This document shows positions 24,973 through 33,450 of a DNA stretch of 64,000 nucleotides, piece after piece. Location of the stretch: positions 434,001 to 498,000 of the forward strand of contig JACKAW010000001.1 of the NCBI GenBank assembly GCA_020634885.1. Reading direction: 5' to 3'. This DNA comes from Anaerolineales bacterium (GTDB taxonomy: Bacteria > Chloroflexota > Anaerolineae > Anaerolineales > Villigracilaceae). The position numbers were made by a program, and so were the translations under genes. Under the pieces are notes generated by a model. That model ran no database searches, had not been told where the DNA came from, and saw nothing but the letters and a program-made list of their open reading frames with translations. Numbering within the stretch: the stretch's first letter is position 1; every line of letters starts with the position of its first letter.

Positions 24973-26370
24973 ATGTTTACACAGCAATTTTTTATTGAAG
25001 GTTTGGGGTGCGCCTCTTATATTGTGGGCTGTGAAGCCAAGGGGATCGCCGCCATCATTGACCCGGATCGGGATGTGCAAAAGTATTTGGATGTGGCTCA
25101 GAACCGTGGATTAAAGATCACTCACATCATTGAAACCCACTTGCACGCCGACCATGTCTCCGGTAATTCTGAACTGGCAGCCCGTACCGGAGCAGAAATT
25201 TACCTACATGAAACCAGCGGCGCAGAATTCCCTCACAAGAAAGTAAAACACGACGATGTGATCGGACTTGGAAACATCCGACTTAACGTGCTGCATACAC
25301 CCGGGCATACCCCTGAAAGCATTACCCTTTTGGTCACTGATACAACCCGCGCAGAAGAACCCTGGCTGGCTCTCACTGGCGATACCCTTTTTGTAGGTGA
25401 TATTGGACGCCCCGACCTTGTGGGTGTGGAAGCTGCACGCGGTTTGGCTGGCGATATGCATGAAAGCCTCAATGAAAAACTTCTGCCTTTGAATGATAGT
25501 TTGTTGATCTACCCCGGGCATGGGGCTGGCTCACTGTGCGGAAAATCCATTGGTTCCATGCGTTCCAGTACATTGGGTTTTGAACGCAAATATAATTCGG
25601 CGCTTGCTCCACGCGAAAGAGATGAATTTGTTGACTTCGCCACAAGCGGATTACCCGAACAACCAGGCAACCACACCCGCATCAAATCCATGAACCGCAA
25701 GGGTGTTAAGCCGCTCGGCAAGGTGGAAGCAAATCCACTGACGATACAGGAATCGATTCCATTCTTTCAGCGCGGGGCAGGAATGCTCGATACCCGTTCA
25801 AAGGAAGAATTTGTCCAAGCGCATGTACCCGGCGCAGTTCACCTTGAAGCAGATGACCAACTCAGCAACCGCATTGGCTTCGTCTTTCCGCCAGATGCCC
25901 CAATGGTTCTTGTTCTCAAAGACGCTGCCCAATACGAGCAGGTCGTTTACAGCCTTGCGCGGGTCGGCTACGAGAATGTAGTCGGCTACCTTGCTGAAGG
26001 CTTGGATGTTTGGGAAAGCATGGGCTTGCCCCTCACCGCCGGTGATGTAAAGGATATTGAACCGGTTGAATTAAGCAATCTATTAAAATCGTGCTCGAAT
26101 GGCGATTGTCCAAAAGTTGTTGATGTCCGCGAGCCGTGGGAGTACAAGCAGGGACACGTTCCCGGAGCGGTTCTTATGCCGCTTGGTCAGCTTTCTGCAC
26201 GCATCAGCGAACTTGACCCTGAACACCCCGTAGCGGTGATCTGCGCCAGCGGTAACCGCAGTCAGTCTGCGGCGGCATTGCTTGGGCAAAAAGGTTTCAA
26301 GACCGTGTATAACGTGGTTGGCGGCACAGGCGCGTGGCTTTATAGCGGATTGGAAATCGAAAGAAATTAG
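24973..26370 (+). CDS. Persulfide-dioxygenase-like MBL-fold hydrolase with two rhodanese domains
   Basis: A 465-residue protein from the ATG at 24973, which has AGGAGAG nine bases upstream; a longer frame from 24892 would translate the leader hairpin. The MBL domain (about residues 1-230) has T-H-L-H-A-D-H-V-S-G, H-T-P-G-H-T, L-T-G-D-T-L-F and Y-P-G-H-G as in ETHE1/blh-type enzymes. Rhodanese 1 (about 265-360) lacks the active-site Cys (V-L-K-D-A-A). Rhodanese 2 (about 375-465) keeps it in I-C-A-S-G-N-R-S. It probably oxidises glutathione- or other persulfides and moves sulfane sulfur. It lies next to the thiol-redox block. Confidence 0.9.
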   Translation: MFTQQFFIEGLGCASYIVGCEAKGIAAIIDPDRDVQKYLDVAQNRGLKITHIIETHLHADHVSGNSELAARTGAEIYLHETSGAEFPHKKVKHDDVIGLGNIRLNVLHTPGHTPESITLLVTDTTRAEEPWLALTGDTLFVGDIGRPDLVGVEAARGLAGDMHESLNEKLLPLNDSLLIYPGHGAGSLCGKSIGSMRSSTLGFERKYNSALAPRERDEFVDFATSGLPEQPGNHTRIKSMNRKGVKPLGKVEANPLTIQESIPFFQRGAGMLDTRSKEEFVQAHVPGAVHLEADDQLSNRIGFVFPPDAPMVLVLKDAAQYEQVVYSLARVGYENVVGYLAEGLDVWESMGLPLTAGDVKDIEPVELSNLLKSCSNGDCPKVVDVREPWEYKQGHVPGAVLMPLGQLSARISELDPEHPVAVICASGNRSQSAAALLGQKGFKTVYNVVGGTGAWLYSGLEIERN

Positions 26371-26379
26371 ATGGTGTTT

Positions 26380-26420
26380 GAATCAAAAAAGCACAGGTTT
26401 GTCCTGTGCTTTTTTGATTC
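26380..26420. terminator. Bidirectional intrinsic terminator
   Basis: Perfect 18-bp inverted repeat (26380-26397 with 26403-26420) with A/T runs in both arms, between the convergent MBL/rhodanese and cytochrome c genes. Confidence 0.93.
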
Positions 26421-26422
26421 AA

Positions 26423-27757
26423 TTACCGTCTTTGACGCAATTCTGACCATCCTTTGGAGATCAGAGTAAACGCGATGGAGAGTAGTACGCCAAGCATCAA
26501 GAGAACACGCCAATCAAGTAGTGATGAGGTTTGGGAGCCGCCTGATGTATGGGTTGAGATCGATGGATTCCCATTGGTCATAGATGCTTCTGTTGTGTTG
26601 GTAGAACTGGATGGGAGGGGCAGCAAGCCAAACAGCGTGGTATCGGTGGTGGTTGTATTATTCCTCCACGGCGGACCGCCTCCACCGGGACGGGTGAGGG
26701 TTGCCACTTCGGGGGCTGTGGCTTCCCATTGGCGGATGAAACCAACAATGGCTTGAATTTCAACCTCGGTCATGCGGTCACCCCAGGTGGGCATGGCGGT
26801 TCCCGGTACGCCAAGGGTGATGATCTGCTCGATGACCTGGTCAGATTTATCTACAAAGAAAGATTGAACATTGATCGAAGGTGCGCGCGGTGTGCCCTGC
26901 CCTTCGGGACCGTGGCAGCGTGAGCAATTGGCAGAGTAAAGCTGGCTGCCAAGCGCAATGGATTCTGCGGTGGTGGGAATCGGCACATCTGGCGCAGGGA
27001 TGGTGCCTGTGGGCACTTCTTCCCAGCGTTTAATGAGAGTGACAAGCGCGGAAATTTCTTCGGGGGTGAGAATGTTGCTCCAACCCGCCATGAGCGTGCC
27101 TGTATTTCCATAGCTAAGTGTGCGGGTAAGGTCTTCTACAGTTTTCTCACGGGTGTCTGTATCATTCAGAGCAGGGGCAATGCTTGTCCCAACTCCATCG
27201 GCACCGTGGCAAGAAACGCAGCTTGAGGCAAATATCTGGATGGCGGTTTGCAGGGTGGCGCCGTCAGGCAATGCGCCGATTTGTTCCAGCAAAGCGGGGT
27301 CGGCTTCGGTTGTGAAGGGTACGAGCGGAGCCAGACCGAGATTGACCACACGGTCGCCTGTTTCTGTCCAGTCGCCGTATTGAATGAGCAGGACGAGTTC
27401 GTCAATTTGATAATCGCTGAGTGGACCGCCATCGAGAAGTGACCAGGCAGGCATGGCGGTTTGGTAACGTCCGCGTGAGATTGTTTTTTGGATCTCTTCA
27501 AAAGGCATGGTGACGAGAGCAGGGTTGTTGAGCGCGGGAGTTGCGCCGATGCCTTCACCGTTCAAGCCGTGGCAAACGGCGCAGTTTTCGGCGTAGAGCG
27601 TCATGGCTTCTTCGAGTTGGATGTTGAGGACATCTTCCTGCGCGGAGAGGATACGGGTCGGTTCGTTGAGCATGTACCAGCCGAGCCCTGCGGCGATGAG
27701 CATGGTGGCGCCCAAGCCGATGAGTGATTCGATGAGGTGGGATTTTGGGTTCATGTT
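26423..27757 (-). CDS. Membrane-anchored tri-haem c-type cytochrome of the bc complex
   Basis: A 444-residue protein from the ATG at 27757. An ORF extension to 27838 runs through a repeat and is not expected to be translated. An N-terminal span (about residues 5-25), three cytochrome c domains with C-A-V-C-H, C-V-S-C-H and C-S-R-C-H haem sites, a low-complexity Ser/Thr linker and a C-terminal span are visible. Met ligands appear in M-P-A-W-S, M-A-G-W-S and M-P-T-W-G. It is third in the order cytochrome b, Rieske, cytochrome c, so it is likely the c-type subunit that takes electrons from the Rieske protein. Three haems in one chain is unusual for this role. Confidence 0.88.
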   Translation of the reverse strand, partial: NMNPKSHLIESLIGLGATMLIAAGLGWYMLNEPTRILSAQEDVLNIQLEEAMTLYAENCAVCHGLNGEGIGATPALNNPALVTMPFEEIQKTISRGRYQTAMPAWSLLDGGPLSDYQIDELVLLIQYGDWTETGDRVVNLGLAPLVPFTTEADPALLEQIGALPDGATLQTAIQIFASSCVSCHGADGVGTSIAPALNDTDTREKTVEDLTRTLSYGNTGTLMAGWSNILTPEEISALVTLIKRWEEVPTGTIPAPDVPIPTTAESIALGSQLYSANCSRCHGPEGQGTPRAPSINVQSFFVDKSDQVIEQIITLGVPGTAMPTWGDRMTEVEIQAIVGFIRQWEATAPEVATLTRPGGGGPPWRNNTTTTDTTLFGLLPLPSSSTNTTEASMTNGNPSISTHTSGGSQTSSLLDWRVLLMLGVLLSIAFTLISKGWSELRQRR

Positions 27758-27770
27758 GTTACTTTCTTTT

Positions 27771-27928
27771 TTTAACCACAAAGGGTCACGAAGTGTCACA
27801 AAGGTTTTTAGAATTTCTTTTTTATCCACGAAGGACACGAAGGAGTACGAAGGTTTTAAGCATTTTCCTTTGTGATCCCTTGTCCACTTTGTGGTTTTTT
27901 CTTTATAAACACGAAGGGCACAAAGGTT
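27771..27928. repeat. CACGAAGG/CACAAAGG-type degenerate repeat region
   Basis: The spacer between Rieske and cytochrome c genes contains repeated CCACAAAGG, CACGAAGG and CACAAAGG words, and on the opposite strand CCACTTTGTGG, making a loose inverted repeat. It resembles a common dispersed intergenic element. No gene or clear promoter is visible in it. Confidence 0.65.
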
Positions 27929-27933
27929 AAGGG

Positions 27934-28419
27934 CTACGGATAAACAACCTGTGCTACATCATAGGTTTGGCGTTGGATGATATCGCCTGTGTCCACTTTG
28001 ATTTCGCCATTTTCGATGGTGAGGGCGAAGAGATCGAGTGGGCGTGGGGCGGGGGGATTCTCGACAATGCCTTGCTGATCGAATTGAGAGTTGTGACACG
28101 GGCAGACGAATTTCTGCGTGGTCGAGTCCCAGGGGACGGTGCAGCCGAGGTGGGTGCAGCGATGATAGACGGCAAGGAATCCGCCATCACCGATGCGGAC
28201 GATGTAGAAGCGTCCGTTCGGGATGTGAGTGACGGAGTTGAGCGGGAAGTCATCCACCAAGCCTGCGGTGATGACCGAGCCGAATTCACCTTCGGCTAGA
28301 CGAGGCTGAAGATAGGCAAGGAAGACGCCTGCGGTTTCGAGGGCAACGACTCCGCCGAAGAATGCCCAGGTGATTTTGAGAAAGTCGCGGCGGGAGAGGG
28401 GGGAGGAGGTTTCTGTCAT
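27934..28419 (-). CDS. Rieske [2Fe-2S] protein of the cytochrome bc complex
   Basis: A 161-residue protein. The N-terminus S-R-R-D-F-L-K is a Tat-type signal followed by a hydrophobic anchor (about residues 14-35). Cluster ligands are in C-T-H-L-G-C-T-V-P-W and C-P-C-H-N-S-Q-F, with both disulfide cysteines present. It accepts electrons from quinol and passes them to the c-type cytochrome. It is followed by the tri-haem cytochrome gene and preceded by cytochrome b. Confidence 0.95.
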   Translation of the reverse strand: MTETSSPLSRRDFLKITWAFFGGVVALETAGVFLAYLQPRLAEGEFGSVITAGLVDDFPLNSVTHIPNGRFYIVRIGDGGFLAVYHRCTHLGCTVPWDSTTQKFVCPCHNSQFDQQGIVENPPAPRPLDLFALTIENGEIKVDTGDIIQRQTYDVAQVVYP

Positions 28420-28423
28420 GTGT

Positions 28424-28490
28424 CAGTATCCAGTGGTCAGTGACCAGTAATTGGTAATTGGAGATTGGTAATTGGTGACTATGTAACTAT
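28424..28490. repeat. Short degenerate repeats between cytochrome b and Rieske genes
   Basis: The 83-base spacer contains CCAGTGGTCAGTGACCAGT and then three variants of (A/G)ATTGGTAATTGG. No coding potential was seen. It looks like a remnant of a dispersed repeat inside the bc operon. Confidence 0.6.
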
Positions 28491-28502
28491 TCAACGATTT
28501 GA

Positions 28503-29903
28503 CTAATGAACTACAACAGGCATATTCCACGGGAGATAGAGGCTCATGCCAGGTCCGCGGAAGTAGATGCCGATGAGGGTAAGGACGATGAAAGCGGTGA
28601 AGAGGAAGGTTGCGATGAAGAGCACGCGTTCTTCGGTGTCGGCTTGGAAGGTTTTGTGAATGCGGTCATCAAGCAGAATGAGCGGCAGGGCGATGACAGC
28701 AAGAGGGATGAGTCCATTTGAGATGAGGGCGTCCCAAGTGGGCAGCCAGAGAGTCCAGTTGAGGAGATATTCATCGAGTAAGACCCAGATCGGTGTGGCG
28801 ATGAGTGCGATGCCAATGGCAAGTACGGTGAGGGCACGTCCGCGTTGCGAGCGGAAGTAGACGCCAACACTTTTGAGATTCAAGTCAAAGAAGGGCAGCA
28901 GGAAGATGCCCGCGATTGCAATTGAAGGAATTATGATGGCGCCGACCAAGGGGTGAAAGTGCAGCAAGAGTTCTTGCAAGCCCATGAAGTACCACGGCGC
29001 TTTGGCAGGGTTGGGAGATAAGGCTGGGTTGGCGATTCCTTCCAATGGAGCCGGAACAAGCATGGAGAAGAGAAGAAGCGCAGCAGTCCATGCGAGGGCG
29101 AAGATCATCTCGCGGTTGGTCAGGTTTGGGATGGTGGTCACGCGTTCGGGTTTGGGATCTTCAATCTGCTTTGAAGATTTTGGAATGGTGAGACCGCCAT
29201 CTTTGCGGACTCGCCAGAAGTGATAGGACATCAGCCCGAAGATGGCGAGCGGGATGAACGAGATGTGCATGGAATAAAAGTTGAGCAGCGTGTTCGCGCC
29301 CACTTCGGGTCCACCGAGGATGAGTTGACTGAGCCATTGCCCGATGAGCGGCACATAACTGATAATGCTGGTGCCGACCGTGATCGCCCAATAAGCGAGT
29401 TGATCCCACGGGAGCAGGTAGCCAGTGAAGTTCGCGCCGATGACGAGCAGTAGCATGGCAACGCCGATGAGCCAGTTCAGTTCACGCGGCGGGCGGTATG
29501 CGCCTGTGACGAAGACGCGGATTAGATGAAGTACAGTGACCACGATAAGCAGGTTTGCGCTCCAGTGATGCAGGTTGCGAATCAGTTCGCCAAACCAGAC
29601 GTTGGAATTGATCTCGAGAATGTCGAGGTAGGCTTGCGGTGCGGCGGGCGTGTAGTTGTTAATGAGGATGATGCCTGTGCCGCCGAGGATTGCCATGAGC
29701 AAGGCAGAGAGCCCGCCCAAGCCCCAGGTGTATGTCCACTTCATGGAGCTGGTTTCCACTTTGGCGGGATGAATGTGCAGGATAAGGCTTTCCATGACCA
29801 TGCGCATTCGTCCACGGTCATCGGCTGGTACGCCCTCTGGGGTGAGGCGGTGCTTCATGCGTTGAAATAATGAAGGTTCGGGGGTGGGTGTTTGTTCTTC
29901 CAT
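28503..29903 (-). CDS. Cytochrome b (full-length, N- and C-terminal domains fused)
   Basis: A 466-residue polytopic protein. The four-helix N-domain has both haem-ligand pairs: L-H-H-W-S-A-N and V-L-H-L-I-R on one helix set, M-H-I-S-F-I-P and Y-H-F-W-R on the other. The C-terminal domain (about residues 270-460) has the Q-o-site P-x-W-Y motif as K-A-P-W-Y-F-M-G. It oxidises quinol in a cytochrome bc/b6f-type complex. Fusion of the two halves is bc1-like, while gene order is closer to Chloroflexota and Gram-positive qcr systems. A GAGG site precedes the ATG; it is the first gene of the operon. Confidence 0.95.
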   Translation of the reverse strand: MEEQTPTPEPSLFQRMKHRLTPEGVPADDRGRMRMVMESLILHIHPAKVETSSMKWTYTWGLGGLSALLMAILGGTGIILINNYTPAAPQAYLDILEINSNVWFGELIRNLHHWSANLLIVVTVLHLIRVFVTGAYRPPRELNWLIGVAMLLLVIGANFTGYLLPWDQLAYWAITVGTSIISYVPLIGQWLSQLILGGPEVGANTLLNFYSMHISFIPLAIFGLMSYHFWRVRKDGGLTIPKSSKQIEDPKPERVTTIPNLTNREMIFALAWTAALLLFSMLVPAPLEGIANPALSPNPAKAPWYFMGLQELLLHFHPLVGAIIIPSIAIAGIFLLPFFDLNLKSVGVYFRSQRGRALTVLAIGIALIATPIWVLLDEYLLNWTLWLPTWDALISNGLIPLAVIALPLILLDDRIHKTFQADTEERVLFIATFLFTAFIVLTLIGIYFRGPGMSLYLPWNMPVVVH

Positions 29904-30147
29904 ATTTACCTCTACTTTGATATTCCCTTTTTATCAATTCTAGTTGTAGGGGTCTAAAAGAAAATATAAAGTTTTTGTAAAGATATTTTTGGCGATTTTT
30001 TGTCACAAGCCGCCCTTTTGTTATTAATAACAAGAATCATTTTCAACTCTTGAACTTAGTTTTACAGTCTCTTTACATAAAAGTTCTATCATGGAGACAT
30101 CGTAACAAGAGACGCGCAATTGAGCGCGATCTATAAAGGAGAAAATC

Positions 30148-30906
30148 ATGTTAAACAATTTCAAGAATATTCTCGTCGGCGTACTTTCAGCGACAATCGT
30201 GATCGCCATCGGCGCAAGCGCTTACAATGCTCTGGCTGCCCCCAAACCCGTTTCAGTGGAACCCGTTTTGGCAGAAAATATCGATATGGCAGGCGGCAAT
30301 GGTAATGGCGGCAGCAATGGTAATGGAACCCAGAACGGCGATGGCACAGGTACACAGTTGGATGCCATCCCCGCTTCAGACCTGACCCCCGAAGAAGCCG
30401 CCGCGCTGCTCTTCATGCGAGAAGAAGAAAAACTCGCCCGTGATGTTTACACCCAGTTGTATGCTCTTTGGGGACAACCCGTCTTCCAGAATATTGCTGC
30501 CAGCGAGCAGGCTCATATGGACGAGATCAAAGTGCTGATGGACCGCTACGGTCTTGCCGACCCCGCGCTTGATCCTGGTCAATTTACCGACCCCAACCTC
30601 CAGGCTTTGTACGACCAATTGATGGCGCAAGGTTCAATCTCTGTGACCGATGCCCTTAACGTGGGCGTACTGATCGAACAAACTGACATCGCCGACTTGC
30701 AGGCTCGACTTGCTCAAACTGACAATGCCGATCTTCAACTGGTCTTCACCAATTTGATGAATGGCTCGTACAATCACCTCGCGGCTTTCTCCGGCGAACA
30801 AGGTAACAACGGCGCTCAAGGCAGCGGTGGAAACGGCTACCACGGCGGCAATGAAAGTGGCGGCGGCGGAAACGGGAAACGAGGCAGCAGCACGACTACA
30901 CCGTAA
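30148..30906 (+). CDS. DUF2202 (ferritin-like) secreted protein
   Basis: A 252-residue protein with a signal peptide (hydrophobic residues 9-30, A-L-A-A near 31). Gly/Asn-rich low-complexity segments flank a four-helix DUF2202 domain (about residues 80-215; F-M-R-E-E-E-K-L-A-R-D-V-Y, S-E-Q-A-H-M-D). The E-E-K-L-A-R and E-x-x-H residues recall ferritin-like metal ligands. AAAGGAG lies seven bases before the ATG. A weak promoter (TTTACA at 30061, TTCTAT at 30084) is possible. It is monocistronic. Function in the family is not established. Confidence 0.85.
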   Translation: MLNNFKNILVGVLSATIVIAIGASAYNALAAPKPVSVEPVLAENIDMAGGNGNGGSNGNGTQNGDGTGTQLDAIPASDLTPEEAAALLFMREEEKLARDVYTQLYALWGQPVFQNIAASEQAHMDEIKVLMDRYGLADPALDPGQFTDPNLQALYDQLMAQGSISVTDALNVGVLIEQTDIADLQARLAQTDNADLQLVFTNLMNGSYNHLAAFSGEQGNNGAQGSGGNGYHGGNESGGGGNGKRGSSTTTP

Positions 30907-30930
30907 TCCATTCAAAATGGCAAACCCCTA

Positions 30931-30969
30931 ATAAAAAGAAGCCGCCTGTTTCAGGCGGCTTCTTTTTAT
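30931..30969. terminator. Bidirectional intrinsic terminator
   Basis: Perfect 18-bp stem (30931-30948 with 30952-30969) with a three-base loop and T-run, between the convergent DUF2202 and S51-like genes. It overlaps the last codons of the latter. Confidence 0.92.
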
Positions 30970-31997
30970 TTTTTAGCAAGGGTTTGTCCTTCTTTGGTAT
31001 CCTGCACCACCCAGCCCAACGAAGCGATCTCATCACGCAAACGGTCTGAGGAAGCAAAATCCTTTACAGCACGAGCCTGCTTGCGCTGTTCGAGCAGGTT
31101 GAAAACCTCAGGCGGCGGGGCGTCATCTTCTGCTTGTGAAGCATTGGCGATCATGTTCCACACTTCCGGGCGGACTCCTTCTGTGAGTTCGGGCACATTC
31201 AATTCTCCCAACTCACCCAGTGGAAAACTCTCGCCAGAGGGATAGATCTTGTTGCTGGTTTGCTTCATCACGGTGACAGAGCTAACCCCATGCACATCAC
31301 ATACTTGTTTTTCAAAATCGATGATAATGCCGGAATGCTCATCCAACCCGACAATGACGTTTTCACCTTTCAGCATTTTTCGCCACTCGGCAAATCGCTC
31401 CATACCTACAAAGCAGCGGCTGGTATCCAGGTCTACGCCGCCTTCGGCATTATTCCAGTGCGGAATGAAAGAAACCGGCAAGCCACATTCAGAAAAAATG
31501 CCCAAGCCATCTTTCACATGCATATCTTCACCCACTTTGTAAATTTCGTAGACCGGTAATACCCATTGCCCAACAGAAATCGTTGCGGCAGAAGAAAATA
31601 CCAGTGTGGCACCCTGCCGGTGTCTGGCGCGGACGATATCCCAGGCAAGTGTGCCCTGCAATTGACGAGCCGCATAGCTGGGGCTGCCAGGACCCATAAA
31701 GATCATATTTGCCTGCAACAGCGGTTTGAGAATCTCCATGTTGTCAGGGCTGAACTCCGTCCCTTTTTTACGGGCGGGAATCAGGTCTATTGTCGGCTTG
31801 TAGTTTTGAAGGCGGTTCCTGAGAAATTCTGCTACACGTCCGGCAACAAGGGAAGCGTTAAGCTCAAAGCCAGCAGGCGTTTCGAGTATGGCGATCCGCA
31901 ACGGGTCAGGAATGAGGCGCGCGAGGGTTTCAAAAATACGTCCACCGGCAAGGGAGGTCTCGCCGGATCCAAGAAATGCTATACGTCCAAGATTCAT
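30966..31997 (-). CDS. S51-like (cyanophycinase/dipeptidase E-type) protein fused to a CysS-type C-terminal tail
   Basis: A 343-residue protein. The first ~250 residues have a class-I-amidotransferase-like peptidase S51 layout: L-G-S-G-E-T near residue 12, the G-P-G-S-P segment and a S-S-A-A nucleophile region (family S-A-G/S-A-A). The last ~50 residues ([24 protein letters not shown] ... D-T-K-E-G) closely match the C-terminal segment of cysteinyl-tRNA synthetase. No CysS catalytic domain is present. It is the last gene of the udgB operon, two bases after the selenoprotein gene. The substrate is unknown. Confidence 0.78.
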   Translation of the reverse strand: MNLGRIAFLGSGETSLAGGRIFETLARLIPDPLRIAILETPAGFELNASLVAGRVAEFLRNRLQNYKPTIDLIPARKKGTEFSPDNMEILKPLLQANMIFMGPGSPSYAARQLQGTLAWDIVRARHRQGATLVFSSAATISVGQWVLPVYEIYKVGEDMHVKDGLGIFSECGLPVSFIPHWNNAEGGVDLDTSRCFVGMERFAEWRKMLKGENVIVGLDEHSGIIIDFEKQVCDVHGVSSVTVMKQTSNKIYPSGESFPLGELGELNVPELTEGVRPEVWNMIANASQAEDDAPPPEVFNLLEQRKQARAVKDFASSDRLRDEIASLGWVVQDTKEGQTLAKK

Positions 31998-31999
31998 AA

Positions 32000-32482
32000 C
32001 TATTTCGATGCTTTGTTCAGTTCGTCTATTACGTTAAAAAAGATCTCGGTATCGGGATAATCTTTTCGGCTTACGCTATAGTGAATATAACGGATGCGTC
32101 CATCAAGATCGATAATGCAGTTCATGGGCATACGTCCAAGTTTAAAAAGGCTGACTTCCTGCCGGTACGATCTTGCAACACTATGATCCGGATTGGGCAA
32201 ACCAATGTATGGCAGGTTTTCACGCGCCCAATAACGCTGGAATTGCTCCAACCCATCCGGTCCGATGGCGATCAACTCTGTATTCCGTTCCACGTAGCCG
32301 GAATACGAATCTCGAAAACGCGCCAACTGCGCGCGGCAATGTGGTCACAAAAAACCACGCAGGAAAGAAAGCAAAACTATTTTCTGATTGCGATAACTGG
32401 AAAGTTGGACAGAATTTCCGTTCAGGTCAATGAGGGTGAAATCTGGAGCGATCTCCCCATTTTGAAGTAACAATATACTCAT
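32000..32482 (-). CDS. Peroxiredoxin-like (AhpC/TSA, redoxin) selenoprotein with in-frame TGA (U46)
   Basis: A 160-residue thioredoxin-fold protein. The N-part ([11 protein letters not shown], then V-L-L-S-F-L-R-G-F) is that of AhpC/TSA-like proteins, where a C-P-H-C-R motif should follow. The first Cys codon is TGA (32345-32347), giving G-F-L-U46-P-H-C49-R-A-Q-L. The frame then stays open for 115 codons through the conserved Y-I-G-L-P-N-P-D-H and [10 protein letters not shown] to a stop. A SECIS-like hairpin follows the TGA. The ATG at 32482 overlaps the hydrolase stop (ATGA), so it is coupled within the udgB operon. It probably reduces peroxides or disulfides. Confidence 0.86.
32319..32333 (-). 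promoter_or_regulatory. Bacterial SECIS-like hairpin of the peroxiredoxin-like gene
   Basis: On the minus strand CGCGC pairs with GCGCG around the loop AGTTG. The loop is 20-24 bases from the T of the TGA, almost the same geometry as in the other UPHC gene, again with a GU in the loop. The first 13 bases from the TGA differ between the two genes at only one position. Confidence 0.73.
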
Positions 32483-33447
32483 AATCCCAGGTATTTTAGT
32501 ACAACTTCCATAAATTCGGCGGGACACTCTTCCATGGGCACATGCCCGCATTGTGGAATATATTCGAGTGTGACTTCCGGCATTTCCAATGAAATGGCTT
32601 CAACATACCAGGAGCGAACCAGTCGGTCTTCGGTGCCAGAGATCACCAAAGCGGGCACGGTTAGCGTTGGAAGCAAGGGACGCAATTCCGGGTAGGCTGG
32701 AGCGAAGGTTAGTTCGTAAAAAGCACGATCCCAATTTTGGATCTTCAAAAGCTGTAAATGTTTTTCACGTATTTCATCGGTTAGTTTGGATTGGTCGTAC
32801 CATTCACGCTCAACGGTTCTTGGCAGGCTTTCTTGATAATCACGCACCATCAATGGACCGAGATGCCGCATCTGTGGAGTCCACATGAGCGGCAACGCCC
32901 ACGAAGGGAACTTCGGTCCATACCCGCCGCCAACGCCCGGGGCAACCAAAATCAACTCATCAATGCGTTCAGGGTACTCAAGCGCAAAAGCCACCGCCAA
33001 CCCGCCGCCTGCCGAATTGCCGACAATGACCGCTTTTTCGATATTGAATTCATCCAGCAAGGCGCGCAAAATTTCAATGTTGGCTTTTATGCCGTAGGGA
33101 TTTTCCTGCCAGTCTTCTGGCATGGGGCGCTCCGTCAAACCAAAAGCGGGGCGGTCATAAGCAATCACCCTGCCATGCTGAGAAAAAACATCCATCACTT
33201 CGCGCCAGGAATATGTGCTGCCGCCAAACGGATGCAGGAGGATGAACGTCCGCCCGCCAGAGCCCGCTTCTTTGTAATGAATATTCACCCCATTAATTTC
33301 AATAAATTTGCTGTCTGATTCAACAAAGGTTTTTGCATCTACAAGCCCATTGAGTTCTTTAACCGGATAGGCAAAGGGAGCAAAAGTTACAACAAGGCAC
33401 AGAAATATAAAAACGAGGGAAAATATTTTTTTCCAATTTCGGTGCAT
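32479..33447 (-). CDS. Alpha/beta hydrolase with N-terminal signal/anchor
   Basis: A 322-residue protein. A hydrophobic stretch at about residues 8-28 suggests export or anchoring. The alpha/beta-hydrolase core has H-P-F-G-G-S (oxyanion region), the nucleophile elbow G-N-S-A-G-G, D in G-T-E-D-R-L-V and the catalytic His in C-G-H-V-P. Esterase, haloperoxidase or meta-cleavage hydrolase activity are all possible. It lies three bases after the next hydrolase gene and overlaps the selenoprotein start by four bases. Confidence 0.87.
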   Translation of the reverse strand: MHRNWKKIFSLVFIFLCLVVTFAPFAYPVKELNGLVDAKTFVESDSKFIEINGVNIHYKEAGSGGRTFILLHPFGGSTYSWREVMDVFSQHGRVIAYDRPAFGLTERPMPEDWQENPYGIKANIEILRALLDEFNIEKAVIVGNSAGGGLAVAFALEYPERIDELILVAPGVGGGYGPKFPSWALPLMWTPQMRHLGPLMVRDYQESLPRTVEREWYDQSKLTDEIREKHLQLLKIQNWDRAFYELTFAPAYPELRPLLPTLTVPALVISGTEDRLVRSWYVEAISLEMPEVTLEYIPQCGHVPMEECPAEFMEVVLKYLGL

Positions 33448-33450
33448 ACA

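Noticed and set aside
27758..27838. Longer N-terminus of the tri-haem cytochrome
   Set aside because: It translates the CACGAAGG repeat and would put extra residues before a clear signal anchor.
32319..32347. Frameshift between two halves of the peroxiredoxin-like gene
   Set aside because: Both halves are in the same frame; only the TGA separates them.
23088..32482. Genetic code change with TGA as Trp or Gly
   Set aside because: Many genes in the window use TGA as a normal stop and TGG for Trp.
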